DNA from: Pirellulaceae bacterium
GTDB lineage: Bacteria > Planctomycetota > Planctomycetia > Pirellulales > Pirellulaceae
Assembly (NCBI GenBank): GCA_022448645.1
Contig: JAKVBZ010000088.1
Coordinates: forward strand, 1 to 22,132
Length of the DNA stretch: 22,132 bases
Direction of reading: 5' to 3'
The notes under the pieces were generated by a model, which saw only the letters and a list, made by a program, of their open reading frames with translations, did not search any database and was not told the origin of the DNA. The stretch's first letter is position 1; every line of letters begins with the position of its first letter. Positions 8,222-15,569 of this stretch are shown here, piece after piece. Both the position numbers and the translations under genes were made by a program.

Positions 8222-9553
8222 ATGGAAGAGAATAGTCATAGTACCGGTCGACCATTGAGTCAGGTAGAGAGAATCATCTGGCGACTGAGCGAAGCAGCGC
8301 CCATGAACGTCACGATGGTGGCTCGAGTGCGTGGGCCCTTATCCGAGACAAGACTTTCTGCCTCGCTTCGTGTGCTGCAGCAGCAGTATGAGCTTTTGCA
8401 GGTGCGGGTGGAACGTGATGGAGATTTTTTGGGTTTTCGGTCTGATCAGGTGCCCGAAATTCCTTTGAGGTCGATTTCTGCTGAATCGGATAGCTGGGTG
8501 GGGTTGGCGGAGCGTGAAATCAATGACCCAATATCGTCTCAACGGGGCCCGCTCGCGAGATGTGTCCATGTGCGTCACGCCGAAGACGAACATCATCTGT
8601 TATTGACATTTCATCACGTTGTGGGTGATGGAATGTCGGGCGTGTATCTCATACGGGACTTGCTAGATGCCGTAGCTCAGCGAGACACGAAGGCGACGAA
8701 TCATGCTATACCCAAAGGTATCCCTGTTGCCATGGACCAACGTCTGCCGGCATACACGCGAGGTGGTCGGGGATGGGGGTCTGGTTTGCGATTTCAGGCT
8801 GCTAGTAGCTGGTCCGATTTTCGCTTTGGAAAGCCTCAAAGAACACGTCTTGACGTCAGTCAGCCTCCGTATGAGCGGCGCATTCGGATCTTGCCTCGTG
8901 AATATGCCGCAAGCCTTTCTCAACAGCTGTTGGAGCGGGCACGTCAGGAGAATACAACCGTGCATGCAGCGTTGGCTGCTGCCATGTGTCTGTCGGTAGC
9001 AGAGGACTTGTCGAAAGATCATCCTGTTAGTATGAAGTTCCGTACTCCGGTCAACGTACGTGGGGTTTTGACACCTCCGGTAGGTGAGGATTTGGGATTG
9101 TTCGCCTCCATGGTGTTTTTCCGCCAGCGGGTAGCTTCAACGGATGAGTACTGGCCCTTGGCTCGTAAGATCCGGACGCAGATCAAGGGGCAAGTGGATC
9201 GGGGTGTGCCTTGTATGTTGGTACGGTTGATGCCAGTCTTGTATCGTTTGATGCGGGCAGACCAGTTGTCGGACGCAGAGTTTTCTCATCGTTGGTATGA
9301 AGCGACTCCATCGACATGTGGTATCACAAACATCGGGCGATTAGATGTACCGACTGAATATGGAGACCTACAACTGCAAGCTTTACATTTCGCTGTGGCT
9401 CTTTCCTCACTCGGAGATTTTTCTTGCACGGTATCCAGTTTGGCGGGCCGTCTCCATTGCAATTTTCTTTGTCCTGAACCCGTGCTTTCTGACAGCCATG
9501 CCGAAGCTTTGGTGGAGCGCATCGAAAGTCGGCTGTTACGAGCAATCGCTTAA
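8222..9553 (+). CDS. condensation-fold acyltransferase (PapA / WS-DGAT-like)
   Basis: A 443-residue enzyme of the chloramphenicol acetyltransferase/condensation fold. The catalytic motif HHVVGDG (131-137) fits HHxxxDG, with His132 the expected general base and Asp136 structural. The N-terminus (LSQVERIIWRLSE) resembles the start of PapA- and condensation-type domains, which open with 'LS..E...W'. The C-terminal half has the strand NIGRLDVPTEYGDLQ found before the second active-site segment of this group. Known relatives transfer acyl groups from CoA or carrier proteins to alcohols. No carrier-protein or adenylation domain occurs in the window, so a stand-alone acyltransferase is inferred. The gene directly follows the exporter gene with a 9-bp spacer. 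The substrate is unknown. Confidence 0.78.
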   Translation: MEENSHSTGRPLSQVERIIWRLSEAAPMNVTMVARVRGPLSETRLSASLRVLQQQYELLQVRVERDGDFLGFRSDQVPEIPLRSISAESDSWVGLAEREINDPISSQRGPLARCVHVRHAEDEHHLLLTFHHVVGDGMSGVYLIRDLLDAVAQRDTKATNHAIPKGIPVAMDQRLPAYTRGGRGWGSGLRFQAASSWSDFRFGKPQRTRLDVSQPPYERRIRILPREYAASLSQQLLERARQENTTVHAALAAAMCLSVAEDLSKDHPVSMKFRTPVNVRGVLTPPVGEDLGLFASMVFFRQRVASTDEYWPLARKIRTQIKGQVDRGVPCMLVRLMPVLYRLMRADQLSDAEFSHRWYEATPSTCGITNIGRLDVPTEYGDLQLQALHFAVALSSLGDFSCTVSSLAGRLHCNFLCPEPVLSDSHAEALVERIESRLLRAIA

Positions 9554-9909
9554 TGTGGTCTTTCATTTGCGCCAGTGTAGTGCAAGAAGGAGCAGGTCAT
9601 TCTGGACTTCACTGTGACAGATCGTGTCTGATGGCAGCGACTCAAAGCGATGCTTTCATGACAGTGTGGGTCCGCAATGGGACTCACGATTCGTAATGTG
9701 TAAAGCGACCGCAAAGCAGAAACTTGCTTGATCGATGCCAAGTAGCCTTGCTTAATGTCGTGTTATCAAGTAGGGTATTAGTTTCACTCTGGCAAGCAAT
9801 TTCAGCCTACCCCTGCCTGCCCCCGTTTGGTCTTGGCGGCTTTGTGCTCAGGACCGAATCTGTTTATTCATTCAGCACGTTATTTCTTCCTTCAGATCCT
9901 CGAGTTTTT
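9554..9909. other. 356-bp intergenic region upstream of the MFS gene
   Basis: No convincing gene is seen here. A frame open from a TTG at 9724 runs into the transporter, but its first 60 or so residues look untranslated. An imperfect direct repeat, CTTGCTTGAT (9723-9732) and CTTGCTTAAT (9747-9756), lies here with a 24-bp offset. No strong promoter or terminator was recognised. The gap probably holds the 3' end of the long transcript and the control region of the MFS gene. Confidence 0.5.
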
Positions 9910-11307
9910 GTGGTACGCACGACGGAGAAACATACAGCGGTTGATAGTTCGCTTGAGGACACTGTAGCAACGGATGATACAAGGCGTTTTCAGACGGCAG
10001 GTGATATTGCGACGAACGATCCTGTGACAAACCGTAAACTGGTGAGTCGGAAACGCGACGATGCCCCAAGACTGTACGATCTCAATTTCGCTTTGGTTTT
10101 GGTCATGCAGTTTTTCTTTGTGGTCGCTAATACTCTGATTGCTCATTACGCTCGCTGGATCGAGTTTTTGGGAGGCAATGTTGCTCAGGTTGGTTGGATC
10201 ATTGGCGTTAGCACCGTATTGGGCATGGTTTTACGCCCTTGGATGGGAGAGTGGATCGACCGAGTTGGTCCGCGTAAGTCATGGTTTTTGGGCATTGTTG
10301 TCTTTGCGTTGGGCGCTTTTGGCAATCTATTGCTGACGGATCTTCACACGGGTATTTATGCATTCCGCTCTTGCTTGGCGGTCGGGGGCGCCATTGTCTT
10401 TCTGAGTACATTAACGTATGTGACTCATGTGACACCGTCCGGACGACGTACAGAAGCAATCGGAATTATGGGATGCGGTGGCATGGTTGGCATGTTAGTC
10501 GGACCAGGCCTGGGTGATCTTCTATTGTCGTCGGCTTCGACGCGAGATAACTTTGTGGTCCTGTTCATAGCGGCGGGTAGTGGTTGTGTTATTCCTGCTA
10601 CATTGCTGTTTTTCTTGAGGCCCTCACCAGGTAAGTTGGGAACAGGCAAGGTCGGTTTAACTGGCTTCTTCAGAAATGTACAACGCTATTGGCCAGGGAT
10701 GATTGTCTTGGTCAGTGTTGTCTATGGCGCGTGCATGGTTTTGCCGTTCGTCTTCCTTGCCAGCTATATTGACGAGTTTTCCCTTCATCTTCCCGGCCTG
10801 TCCGTCATCGGCATGTTTTTCTGGTGTTATAGCGGTTGTGGCGTCTTGGTTCGCACGCTGCTCCGACGCGTGCCGGATCAGTGGGGTCGGCGGAAAATGT
10901 TGTTGCTGGGGTTGTCCTTGTTATGTTCCGGGCAGATTGTCTTTGCGTTATCTGCCGAGACATTGATTCCGTCCAATACATGGTTGATCATCGCACCAGC
11001 AATGCTCATGGGATCTGGACATGGCATGATTTATCATACGCTGACGTCACTGTCTATCGAACGATTTCCGGCTCATGCGAGAGCCACCGGTTCGGCATTT
11101 TGCATGTTGTTGACCGACTGTGGAATGTTAGTTGGTGCCCCAATTCTGGGGTGGGTGGCGGGGACATTTGGCTACCAATGGATGGTCGGAGTGCTGGCGT
11201 GTCTCATCCTGATAGCTGCTGCAGCGTACGCTTATTCCAGTATCCCGGTCTGGCAGGCTCGCCGCGAAGATAAATTGTCACCATCGGCTGCGGTCAAGAT
11301 TAGATGA
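9910..11307 (+). CDS. MFS transporter
   Basis: A major facilitator superfamily permease of about 465 residues from the chosen start. After a polar N-terminus, the first helix begins near LNFALVLVMQFFFVV. The loop 2-3 signature GEWIDRVGPRKSWFLG matches motif A (GxLaDrxGrr). Helices then alternate regularly to about residue 450, and a second motif-A-like loop, LLRRVPDQWGRRKMLLLG, opens the C-terminal half. The layout fits 12 helices and a drug or metabolite exporter, but the substrate is not readable. No ATG lies in frame before the first helix. GTG at 9910 is a reasonable start, GTG at 9844 and TTG at 9724 are longer options, and none has a clear SD. The gene lies alone after the acyltransferase and could export a product of that locus, which is inference. 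Confidence 0.82.
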   Translation: MVRTTEKHTAVDSSLEDTVATDDTRRFQTAGDIATNDPVTNRKLVSRKRDDAPRLYDLNFALVLVMQFFFVVANTLIAHYARWIEFLGGNVAQVGWIIGVSTVLGMVLRPWMGEWIDRVGPRKSWFLGIVVFALGAFGNLLLTDLHTGIYAFRSCLAVGGAIVFLSTLTYVTHVTPSGRRTEAIGIMGCGGMVGMLVGPGLGDLLLSSASTRDNFVVLFIAAGSGCVIPATLLFFLRPSPGKLGTGKVGLTGFFRNVQRYWPGMIVLVSVVYGACMVLPFVFLASYIDEFSLHLPGLSVIGMFFWCYSGCGVLVRTLLRRVPDQWGRRKMLLLGLSLLCSGQIVFALSAETLIPSNTWLIIAPAMLMGSGHGMIYHTLTSLSIERFPAHARATGSAFCMLLTDCGMLVGAPILGWVAGTFGYQWMVGVLACLILIAAAAYAYSSIPVWQARREDKLSPSAAVKIR

Positions 11308-11487
11308 GCCAAAGGTGACGGAAGAAGCCTTTTAAGCAGTCTTCACAGCGAAGGTTCTCTCTGGTTCCTAGACTGTGTGATTGTGAGTGAGCTTGACGGT
11401 CGAAGGATCGTTCGGTTTCCTGCTTCTGTACCTACCCAAGATTCGAAGGGATGTGCATGGTATGAAGGATGAGGCTTGTTTCGTTGT

Positions 11488-11525
11488 CGCGCCCAATCGA
11501 AGCTGGATGGCTAGCGTTGGGCGCG
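11488..11525. terminator. GC-rich inverted repeat between convergent genes, candidate bidirectional terminator
   Basis: A perfect 9-bp inverted repeat, CGCGCCCAA (11488-11496) and TTGGGCGCG (11517-11525), has a 20-nt loop. It lies in the 243-bp gap between the convergent MFS gene and the minus-strand secreted-protein gene. The rest of the gap shows no gene. No U-tract follows the stem on either strand, so it is either a non-canonical terminator or a processing hairpin. Confidence 0.4.
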
Positions 11526-11550
11526 GTAAGCGAATGTCCATGACAGCAGG

Positions 11551-12453
11551 TCAAAATTCGTCGTAGAACCAATCTTGTTCGATATCCAGCCCATCTTCAA
11601 AGTAGGTTTCCAATCTGTCGATCGCGTCCAGCCACGATAAATGTTCCATGGGGATACCACCATGAACAAATTCGGGATCGTTCACATAGGGATCGTCCCA
11701 CTCAGATTCGTATGTTTCCGGAACGGGGTTCATCTCGGCTGAATGATCGTAGCTGCTAGTTGGTTCGACATTTTCCGGAGGTGCATCCCATTCAGCGGGA
11801 TGATGTCGACGACCAGAGGTGTGGTTTTCCCGACCGTCGTGGTGTCGATGGGAGCGGCTGCGTCGGTGGTGGCGATGTCGCCGGCCTTCCTCTTTTACAT
11901 GAGAATCGCCGCGCCGGCGTCTCTTTTCGTCCCGATCGTAGCCGCGGCAATAAGGACATCCGTGCGATGGTTGGCACATCTCAGCCTGACGACGCGCACG
12001 GTGAGTCATTTGCAATAACATGTCTACCTTGTGTTCCAAGCGATCCAGGCGATGCATGACCACGTGGGCCCCTCGTTGGGAGTCGCGAAGTCCTCGAGCA
12101 GCATGGCCGGGGCCCTGCCTGTGTCGCCGGTGTCGCCGGCGAGATTTCGTTCTACGTTTGTCAGGTTTTTCTTTGTCGGGCCGATAGGTCGTGGGCTCCA
12201 CGTCGAGATATGGAGCCGTTGCATCGGCCGTGGTAGGGCTTGAGACCACATTGCTAGTCCAGGTGTCTACCTCCAAGCCTTCTTGGGTCGGCCTCGCACC
12301 TGCCGTCGGATGCTCAGGCAAGTGGTTTATCGAGGGATTGCCCAAAGTCTCGCCGTCTCGGGGCCAGTCGGCGGCGTTTGCCCTGACGTGAATCATGCTT
12401 GTCAGGACCATGGCCAAGACGATCGTACCGGGGGTGTCATAACGGTATGTCAT
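11551..12453 (-). CDS. secreted Arg/His-rich protein with acidic C-terminal tail, unknown function
   Basis: I do not recognise this 300-residue protein. It has a Sec-type signal (hydrophobic 10-21, ending HVRANA, cleavage near 27/28). Residues 95-125 and 176-218 are very rich in Arg, Lys and His, with runs such as RRHRHHRRSRSHRHH. Between them is a short amphipathic helix, HRLDRLEHKVDMLLQM (134-149), followed by C160, C166 and C169 (C-x5-C-x2-C). Residues 222-300 are strongly acidic and aromatic, ending DWFYDEF. The polybasic and polyacidic halves suggest internal pairing or binding of a polyanion or metal; this is inference. ATG at 12453 is chosen because it starts the signal peptide; an upstream in-frame ATG at 12534 would overlap the neighbour. 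It is the last gene of the sigma-factor cassette, 55 bp after the coiled-coil gene. Confidence 0.7.
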   Translation of the reverse strand: MTYRYDTPGTIVLAMVLTSMIHVRANAADWPRDGETLGNPSINHLPEHPTAGARPTQEGLEVDTWTSNVVSSPTTADATAPYLDVEPTTYRPDKEKPDKRRTKSRRRHRRHRQGPGHAARGLRDSQRGAHVVMHRLDRLEHKVDMLLQMTHRARRQAEMCQPSHGCPYCRGYDRDEKRRRRGDSHVKEEGRRHRHHRRSRSHRHHDGRENHTSGRRHHPAEWDAPPENVEPTSSYDHSAEMNPVPETYESEWDDPYVNDPEFVHGGIPMEHLSWLDAIDRLETYFEDGLDIEQDWFYDEF

Positions 12454-12508
12454 GATGCAACTCGCTTTCTCTGTTGGGAGATGGTTAAAAAAACAAGTGT
12501 CGGAACGA

Positions 12509-13237
12509 TCAGAAAGACAGGTCATGTTCTTCACCAGTTAACTCGGCAACACGCCGGCTGATGATTTCTTCGCGAGCATTATGACGACGTTCAATGGAAT
12601 GTTCTAATCGCTCCAGTCGTTCACGGAGTTTCTCAAGTTCTAATTCACGTCGTGATTGGCGGACGTCAAAATGCTCTTCCACCAGTTCAGCAATGTGATG
12701 TTTGGCTTCTTCGATTTCTTCGCCGTTCTCGATCCGGCCATGCCGTAGGCGTGAGGCCATTTCGCGAGTTTCTCGTTCCAGCTGTTGATCTCGTTCAATG
12801 AGTTCTCGCCACTCGGGATCCAAGCGAACATGCTCGCGGTTCGGGTGGGGGCCCCGCCGACCTCCCCGTCGGTGTTCCTTCATGTGGCCTTGGTGGTGAT
12901 CGGGGCCGTGTTCTCGACGACCTAGTTCAGGGTCTCCGTGAGAAGGTTCGTGAGGAGATGCATGTGGGAGAAATGTATTGGGGCCTTCCCGTCGGTTGTC
13001 GCGGCGCTCGCGGATGCGACGCGGTGGACGACGACGGCGTTCGGGGACGAGGTCTTCATTTTTGTCCGTTGTGTCTGCCTCGTCAGGTAAGTCAAAGTCG
13101 GGTTCGGTAGGCGGTTCTGGGGCTTCTGCATTGAGTTGTGGAATTTGGCCGTCATCTTCGGCATTCAGCGAATAGACGCAGAAGGTCATGGCTAAGCTGC
13201 AGGCGAGAATGATTGTGCTGCGTCCTGGATACTTCAT
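12509..13237 (-). CDS. secreted coiled-coil protein, candidate periplasmic sensor of the ECF cassette
   Basis: This 242-residue protein has a signal peptide (hydrophobic 8-24, ending LNA near 26). An acidic, proline-rich linker (about 38-66) follows, then an Arg/His/Pro-rich stretch (67-137), then an almost uninterrupted charged helix from about 138 to 236. The last part, LEKLRERLERLEHSIERRHNAREEIISRRV, has heptad-like leucines and is a strong coiled-coil candidate. Such tails occur, as far as I recall, in other planctomycete proteins encoded next to ECF sigma factors. A good SD precedes the start: AAGGAG at 13245-13250, 7 nt from the ATG. The gene lies 24 bp after the presumed anti-sigma gene. 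The layout resembles CnrX-like periplasmic metal sensors with an anti-sigma and ECF factor, but no homology is claimed. Confidence 0.72.
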   Translation of the reverse strand: MKYPGRSTIILACSLAMTFCVYSLNAEDDGQIPQLNAEAPEPPTEPDFDLPDEADTTDKNEDLVPERRRRPPRRIRERRDNRREGPNTFLPHASPHEPSHGDPELGRREHGPDHHQGHMKEHRRGGRRGPHPNREHVRLDPEWRELIERDQQLERETREMASRLRHGRIENGEEIEEAKHHIAELVEEHFDVRQSRRELELEKLRERLERLEHSIERRHNAREEIISRRVAELTGEEHDLSF

Positions 13238-13261
13238 GTTAGATCTCCTTGAATCGAATTG

Positions 13262-13906
13262 TCAGAGTCTTGTTTCGTTCCATAAGTCTTCGTACTCATC
13301 AATCTCATGTGAAACAGAATCGACATAAGCATCGACGCTGTTCCAACGAGTGCCTATGTCGACGATAGCTTGTTCAGCCAATGCGAGTTCTTCGTCCCAC
13401 GAGTCCTCCCATGCGTAAAGATCATCCTTGTGTTTTGTCGGCTCGTCTTGTGTGACGGGTGACGTATTAGGCTCCGTTTGTGCCAGGGTGGTCTCGTAGG
13501 GAATGTTCGTTGGCGGCACTGCCGAGTTGGGGTCTTTGTCGGTTCTGTGAGGATAGTTGTCTGCGACCGACGTATTGGTAGCTGTTTCCGAATTGTTCGT
13601 CGCGATAGGCAAAGTAGATTGTTGTCGTTGATAAAAGGCCCAACTTGAAATGAGGCCGATGAAAAGTGTCGCGGCAATCACTGCGACCACATATAGGCGT
13701 TCAGGTCGTGAGGTGGAGCGATTTTGATCGGGCGGGACTGTCACCTTGAATGGCCCGGTGTCCTGGGAGGTTTCAATGAGTTGCACAAACTGCTCCCAGT
13801 CTTGACGCAGGAGCTGATGTTCCTCATCTAAGGGATCGTCATCTGGCAGGCGGCGAGATGTAGCCCAGGTCAATTGCTGTTCGTGATAGTCTTTAGACGG
13901 TTTCAT
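13262..13906 (-). CDS. single-pass membrane protein, likely anti-sigma factor
   Basis: A 214-residue protein from the chosen ATG at 13906. Residues 1-68 are cytoplasmic and polar, with an acidic helix (DPLDEEHQLLRQDWEQFVQLIE). Residues 71-92 (LYVVAVIAATLFIGLISSWAF) form the only membrane segment. A Thr/Asn/Pro-rich linker (about 95-170) leads to a Trp- and acid-rich C-terminal helix in the periplasm. This N-in topology directly downstream of an ECF sigma gene is the classic position and shape of an anti-sigma factor. No zinc-binding HxxxCxxC motif of ZAS-type anti-sigma factors is seen. The frame continues to an ATG at 14002, overlapping the sigma gene by 44 nt, but the extra 32 residues look unlike the rest, so the internal start is favoured. 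Confidence 0.68.
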   Translation of the reverse strand: MKPSKDYHEQQLTWATSRRLPDDDPLDEEHQLLRQDWEQFVQLIETSQDTGPFKVTVPPDQNRSTSRPERLYVVAVIAATLFIGLISSWAFYQRQQSTLPIATNNSETATNTSVADNYPHRTDKDPNSAVPPTNIPYETTLAQTEPNTSPVTQDEPTKHKDDLYAWEDSWDEELALAEQAIVDIGTRWNSVDAYVDSVSHEIDEYEDLWNETRL

Positions 13907-13958
13907 GAATAATTTCTTGCTGGTAGGTCTGGAGCGACCACTATCCTTGGTTTGATCT

Positions 13959-14483
13959 TCAACCGGAATCGTGCAATGTGTCCCGCATTGCCAGTAGCCC
14001 ACGGCGGCAATGGCTCAATACGGTATTAACCGGCCACTGTGTGATTTCTGCAATTTCGGAAAATTTCATTTCTCCGTAGTATCTCAACAGCAATACTCTT
14101 CTTTGTTCCTCGGACAATAAATTCAACGCCTTGTTCAGCTGCTGTTGAGATTCTTTCTGTGAGGCCAGTTGATCCGGTTGGTGACTCTCGTGTTCGTCCT
14201 GTAACCGCTGCCATTTGGTTTCTTTCAGAGTGACTTCTCGCTGTTTTTGTCGTGCGTGGTCGACGACCAATCGATCAGCGATTTTCAATAAATACGAACG
14301 GGCCTGACCGGATTCGGTGTACTTTTCCACAGATTCCAAGGCTCGTCGAAACGTTTCTTGTGTGACGTCGTCGGCCACGTCGGGACGTTGAACGAGGCTC
14401 AGTACAAATCCGCGTACTACTCCCCAGTGCTCTGCGGTCCATTGAGCGAATCGGTAAGCGTCGTCGGCAGTCTGTTGAGTCAT
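13959..14483 (-). CDS. ECF-subfamily RNA polymerase sigma factor
   Basis: This 174-residue protein has the two ECF domains. Region 2 holds VADDVTQETFRRALESVEKY (about 36-55), which matches the conserved DAEDLVQETF-type motif used in core binding and -10 melting. Region 4 runs from about 122 to 170 (LSEEQRRVLLLRYYGEMKFSEIAEI, then NTVLSHCRRGLLAM), an HTH that reads the -35 element. The polar linker between them (about 85-118) has many Gln and Glu and no signalling domain. It heads a four-gene cassette with a membrane protein and two secreted proteins, so it probably responds to an envelope signal. A candidate promoter with a palindrome lies just before the ATG, allowing autoregulation. Confidence 0.9.
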   Translation of the reverse strand: MTQQTADDAYRFAQWTAEHWGVVRGFVLSLVQRPDVADDVTQETFRRALESVEKYTESGQARSYLLKIADRLVVDHARQKQREVTLKETKWQRLQDEHESHQPDQLASQKESQQQLNKALNLLSEEQRRVLLLRYYGEMKFSEIAEITQWPVNTVLSHCRRGLLAMRDTLHDSG

Positions 14484-14490
14484 GGAAACG

Positions 14491-14524
14491 TGTCTAATAC
14501 ACAGACAACGAAGAACTTGGCCAA
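14491..14524 (-). promoter_or_regulatory. candidate promoter with palindrome upstream of the ECF sigma gene
   Basis: On the minus strand, TTGGCC (14519-14524) and TGTATT (14496-14501) are spaced by 17 bp, each matching 4 of 6 sigma-70 bases. The -10 is wrapped by the inverted repeat TGTCT-N7-AGACA (14491-14507), a possible operator or mRNA hairpin. Transcription would start only a few bases before the ATG at 14483. The evidence is weak to moderate. Confidence 0.3.
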
Positions 14525-14540
14525 TTATTGCAAATTCGGA

Positions 14541-15569
14541 TTATTTTTCCGAGATTTCTTGCCAACGCATGCGAATTTGCTCGGGTGAAGCAGTTCCAGT
14601 GGTTCCTAGCTGCTGGACGGTAATGGAGGCGACCAAGTTTCCGACGAGGGCAGCTTCCAAGGGATAAGCACCGGCCAATAGAGAACATACGATACCGCAA
14701 GAAGCACTGTCACCGGCTCCGCAGATGTCCACCGGTCCCGATACCTGGAATCCCGGGGATAGTTGGGCAGGATGGTCGGGTTGGGCCGTCAGGGTTCCGT
14801 CTGGTCCCAGGGTGCAGAAGACTGTTTTTTTTGTTTTCGCTGACAGATGTTGAGCTGCCTGTGCCGCTGCTGTGGTACCGGTGTCTTCGATACCGGCCGC
14901 GGCGATGATTTCAGATCGATTGCCTTTGAGGGTTCCAAAGTGGAAGCGATGTAGTTGTGATCGGCTGTCCACGAAGATTAGCTTTTCAGGATTTTGACGA
15001 GCCAAATTGCTCAGGAAAGACCGAATGGGATCGTTAATCACGCCCCAATTTTCTTCATTGATTTGATCCAAGACAATCATGCCATTGCTGTCGTGGAACG
15101 CTTGTTCGATGTGTTGTTGTAATGCTTCGGACAGAGGTTCAGATAACGGTTCCCTACTACGAACGTCGAGTCGATTTAGTTCTTCCCAATTGCCGTGGTT
15201 GTTCTGGCGTAATGGTTTGGTGTAGGTGGGTGTCAGTCGGTCAGGGCTTGCCAGAACATGTGCTGCGTCAACGGGCAACTTCGTGAGTTGTTGCATCAGA
15301 TCGTAACCATGTCCGTCATCACCGATGACGGTGACGGGGCGAATCAATTCGACACCGATTGTGGCAAGGTTATTCATGACCGTCCCAGCAGCTCCGGGAT
15401 AATTACGCACGCTGGGGATCTGATAGGCTTCCAGTCCAGTTTCTACAGAGTCCTCCTGGACACCTGGTGCGATGTCCAGGTACCGATCGAGAAACAGGTC
15501 GCCGACAACGGAAACCGTGAGTGTCGAGAAGCGATCGAGTAGTTCATCAAGTCGTGCGTGAGAGATCAT
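14541..15569 (-). CDS. PfkB-family sugar kinase, RfaE/HldE kinase domain-like
   Basis: A 342-residue ribokinase-fold kinase. The N-terminal VVGDLFLDRYLDI (about 20-32) and NYPGAAGTVMNNLATIGV are the substrate-binding elements seen in the D-glycero-beta-D-manno-heptose-7-phosphate kinase domain of RfaE/HldE (VGDVMLDRY, PGGAANVA). The ATP site GAGDSA near residue 287 replaces the usual GAGDTF; its Asp is the catalytic base. No cytidylyl- or nucleotidyl-transferase domain is attached, so ADP-sugar synthesis would need another protein. The gene overlaps the HAD phosphatase gene by 4 nt (ATGA), so the two are translationally coupled and probably act on the same sugar phosphate. The substrate (heptose-like or other) is an inference. 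Confidence 0.78.
   Translation of the reverse strand: MISHARLDELLDRFSTLTVSVVGDLFLDRYLDIAPGVQEDSVETGLEAYQIPSVRNYPGAAGTVMNNLATIGVELIRPVTVIGDDGHGYDLMQQLTKLPVDAAHVLASPDRLTPTYTKPLRQNNHGNWEELNRLDVRSREPLSEPLSEALQQHIEQAFHDSNGMIVLDQINEENWGVINDPIRSFLSNLARQNPEKLIFVDSRSQLHRFHFGTLKGNRSEIIAAAGIEDTGTTAAAQAAQHLSAKTKKTVFCTLGPDGTLTAQPDHPAQLSPGFQVSGPVDICGAGDSASCGIVCSLLAGAYPLEAALVGNLVASITVQQLGTTGTASPEQIRMRWQEISEK

Noticed and set aside
9724..9909. N-terminal extension of the MFS gene from a TTG codon
   Set aside because: No Met, no SD and no family-like sequence; it looks like non-coding leader read in frame.
10836..11273. 145-codon plus-strand open frame inside the MFS gene
   Set aside because: It overlaps in another frame a gene with clear MFS helices and motif A, and has no recognisable features.
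11792..12251. Arg/His/Pro-rich coding blocks considered as a repeat array or CRISPR
   Set aside because: No regular direct repeats with spacers. The repetition is codon-level low complexity inside a coding sequence with a signal peptide and no stop codons.
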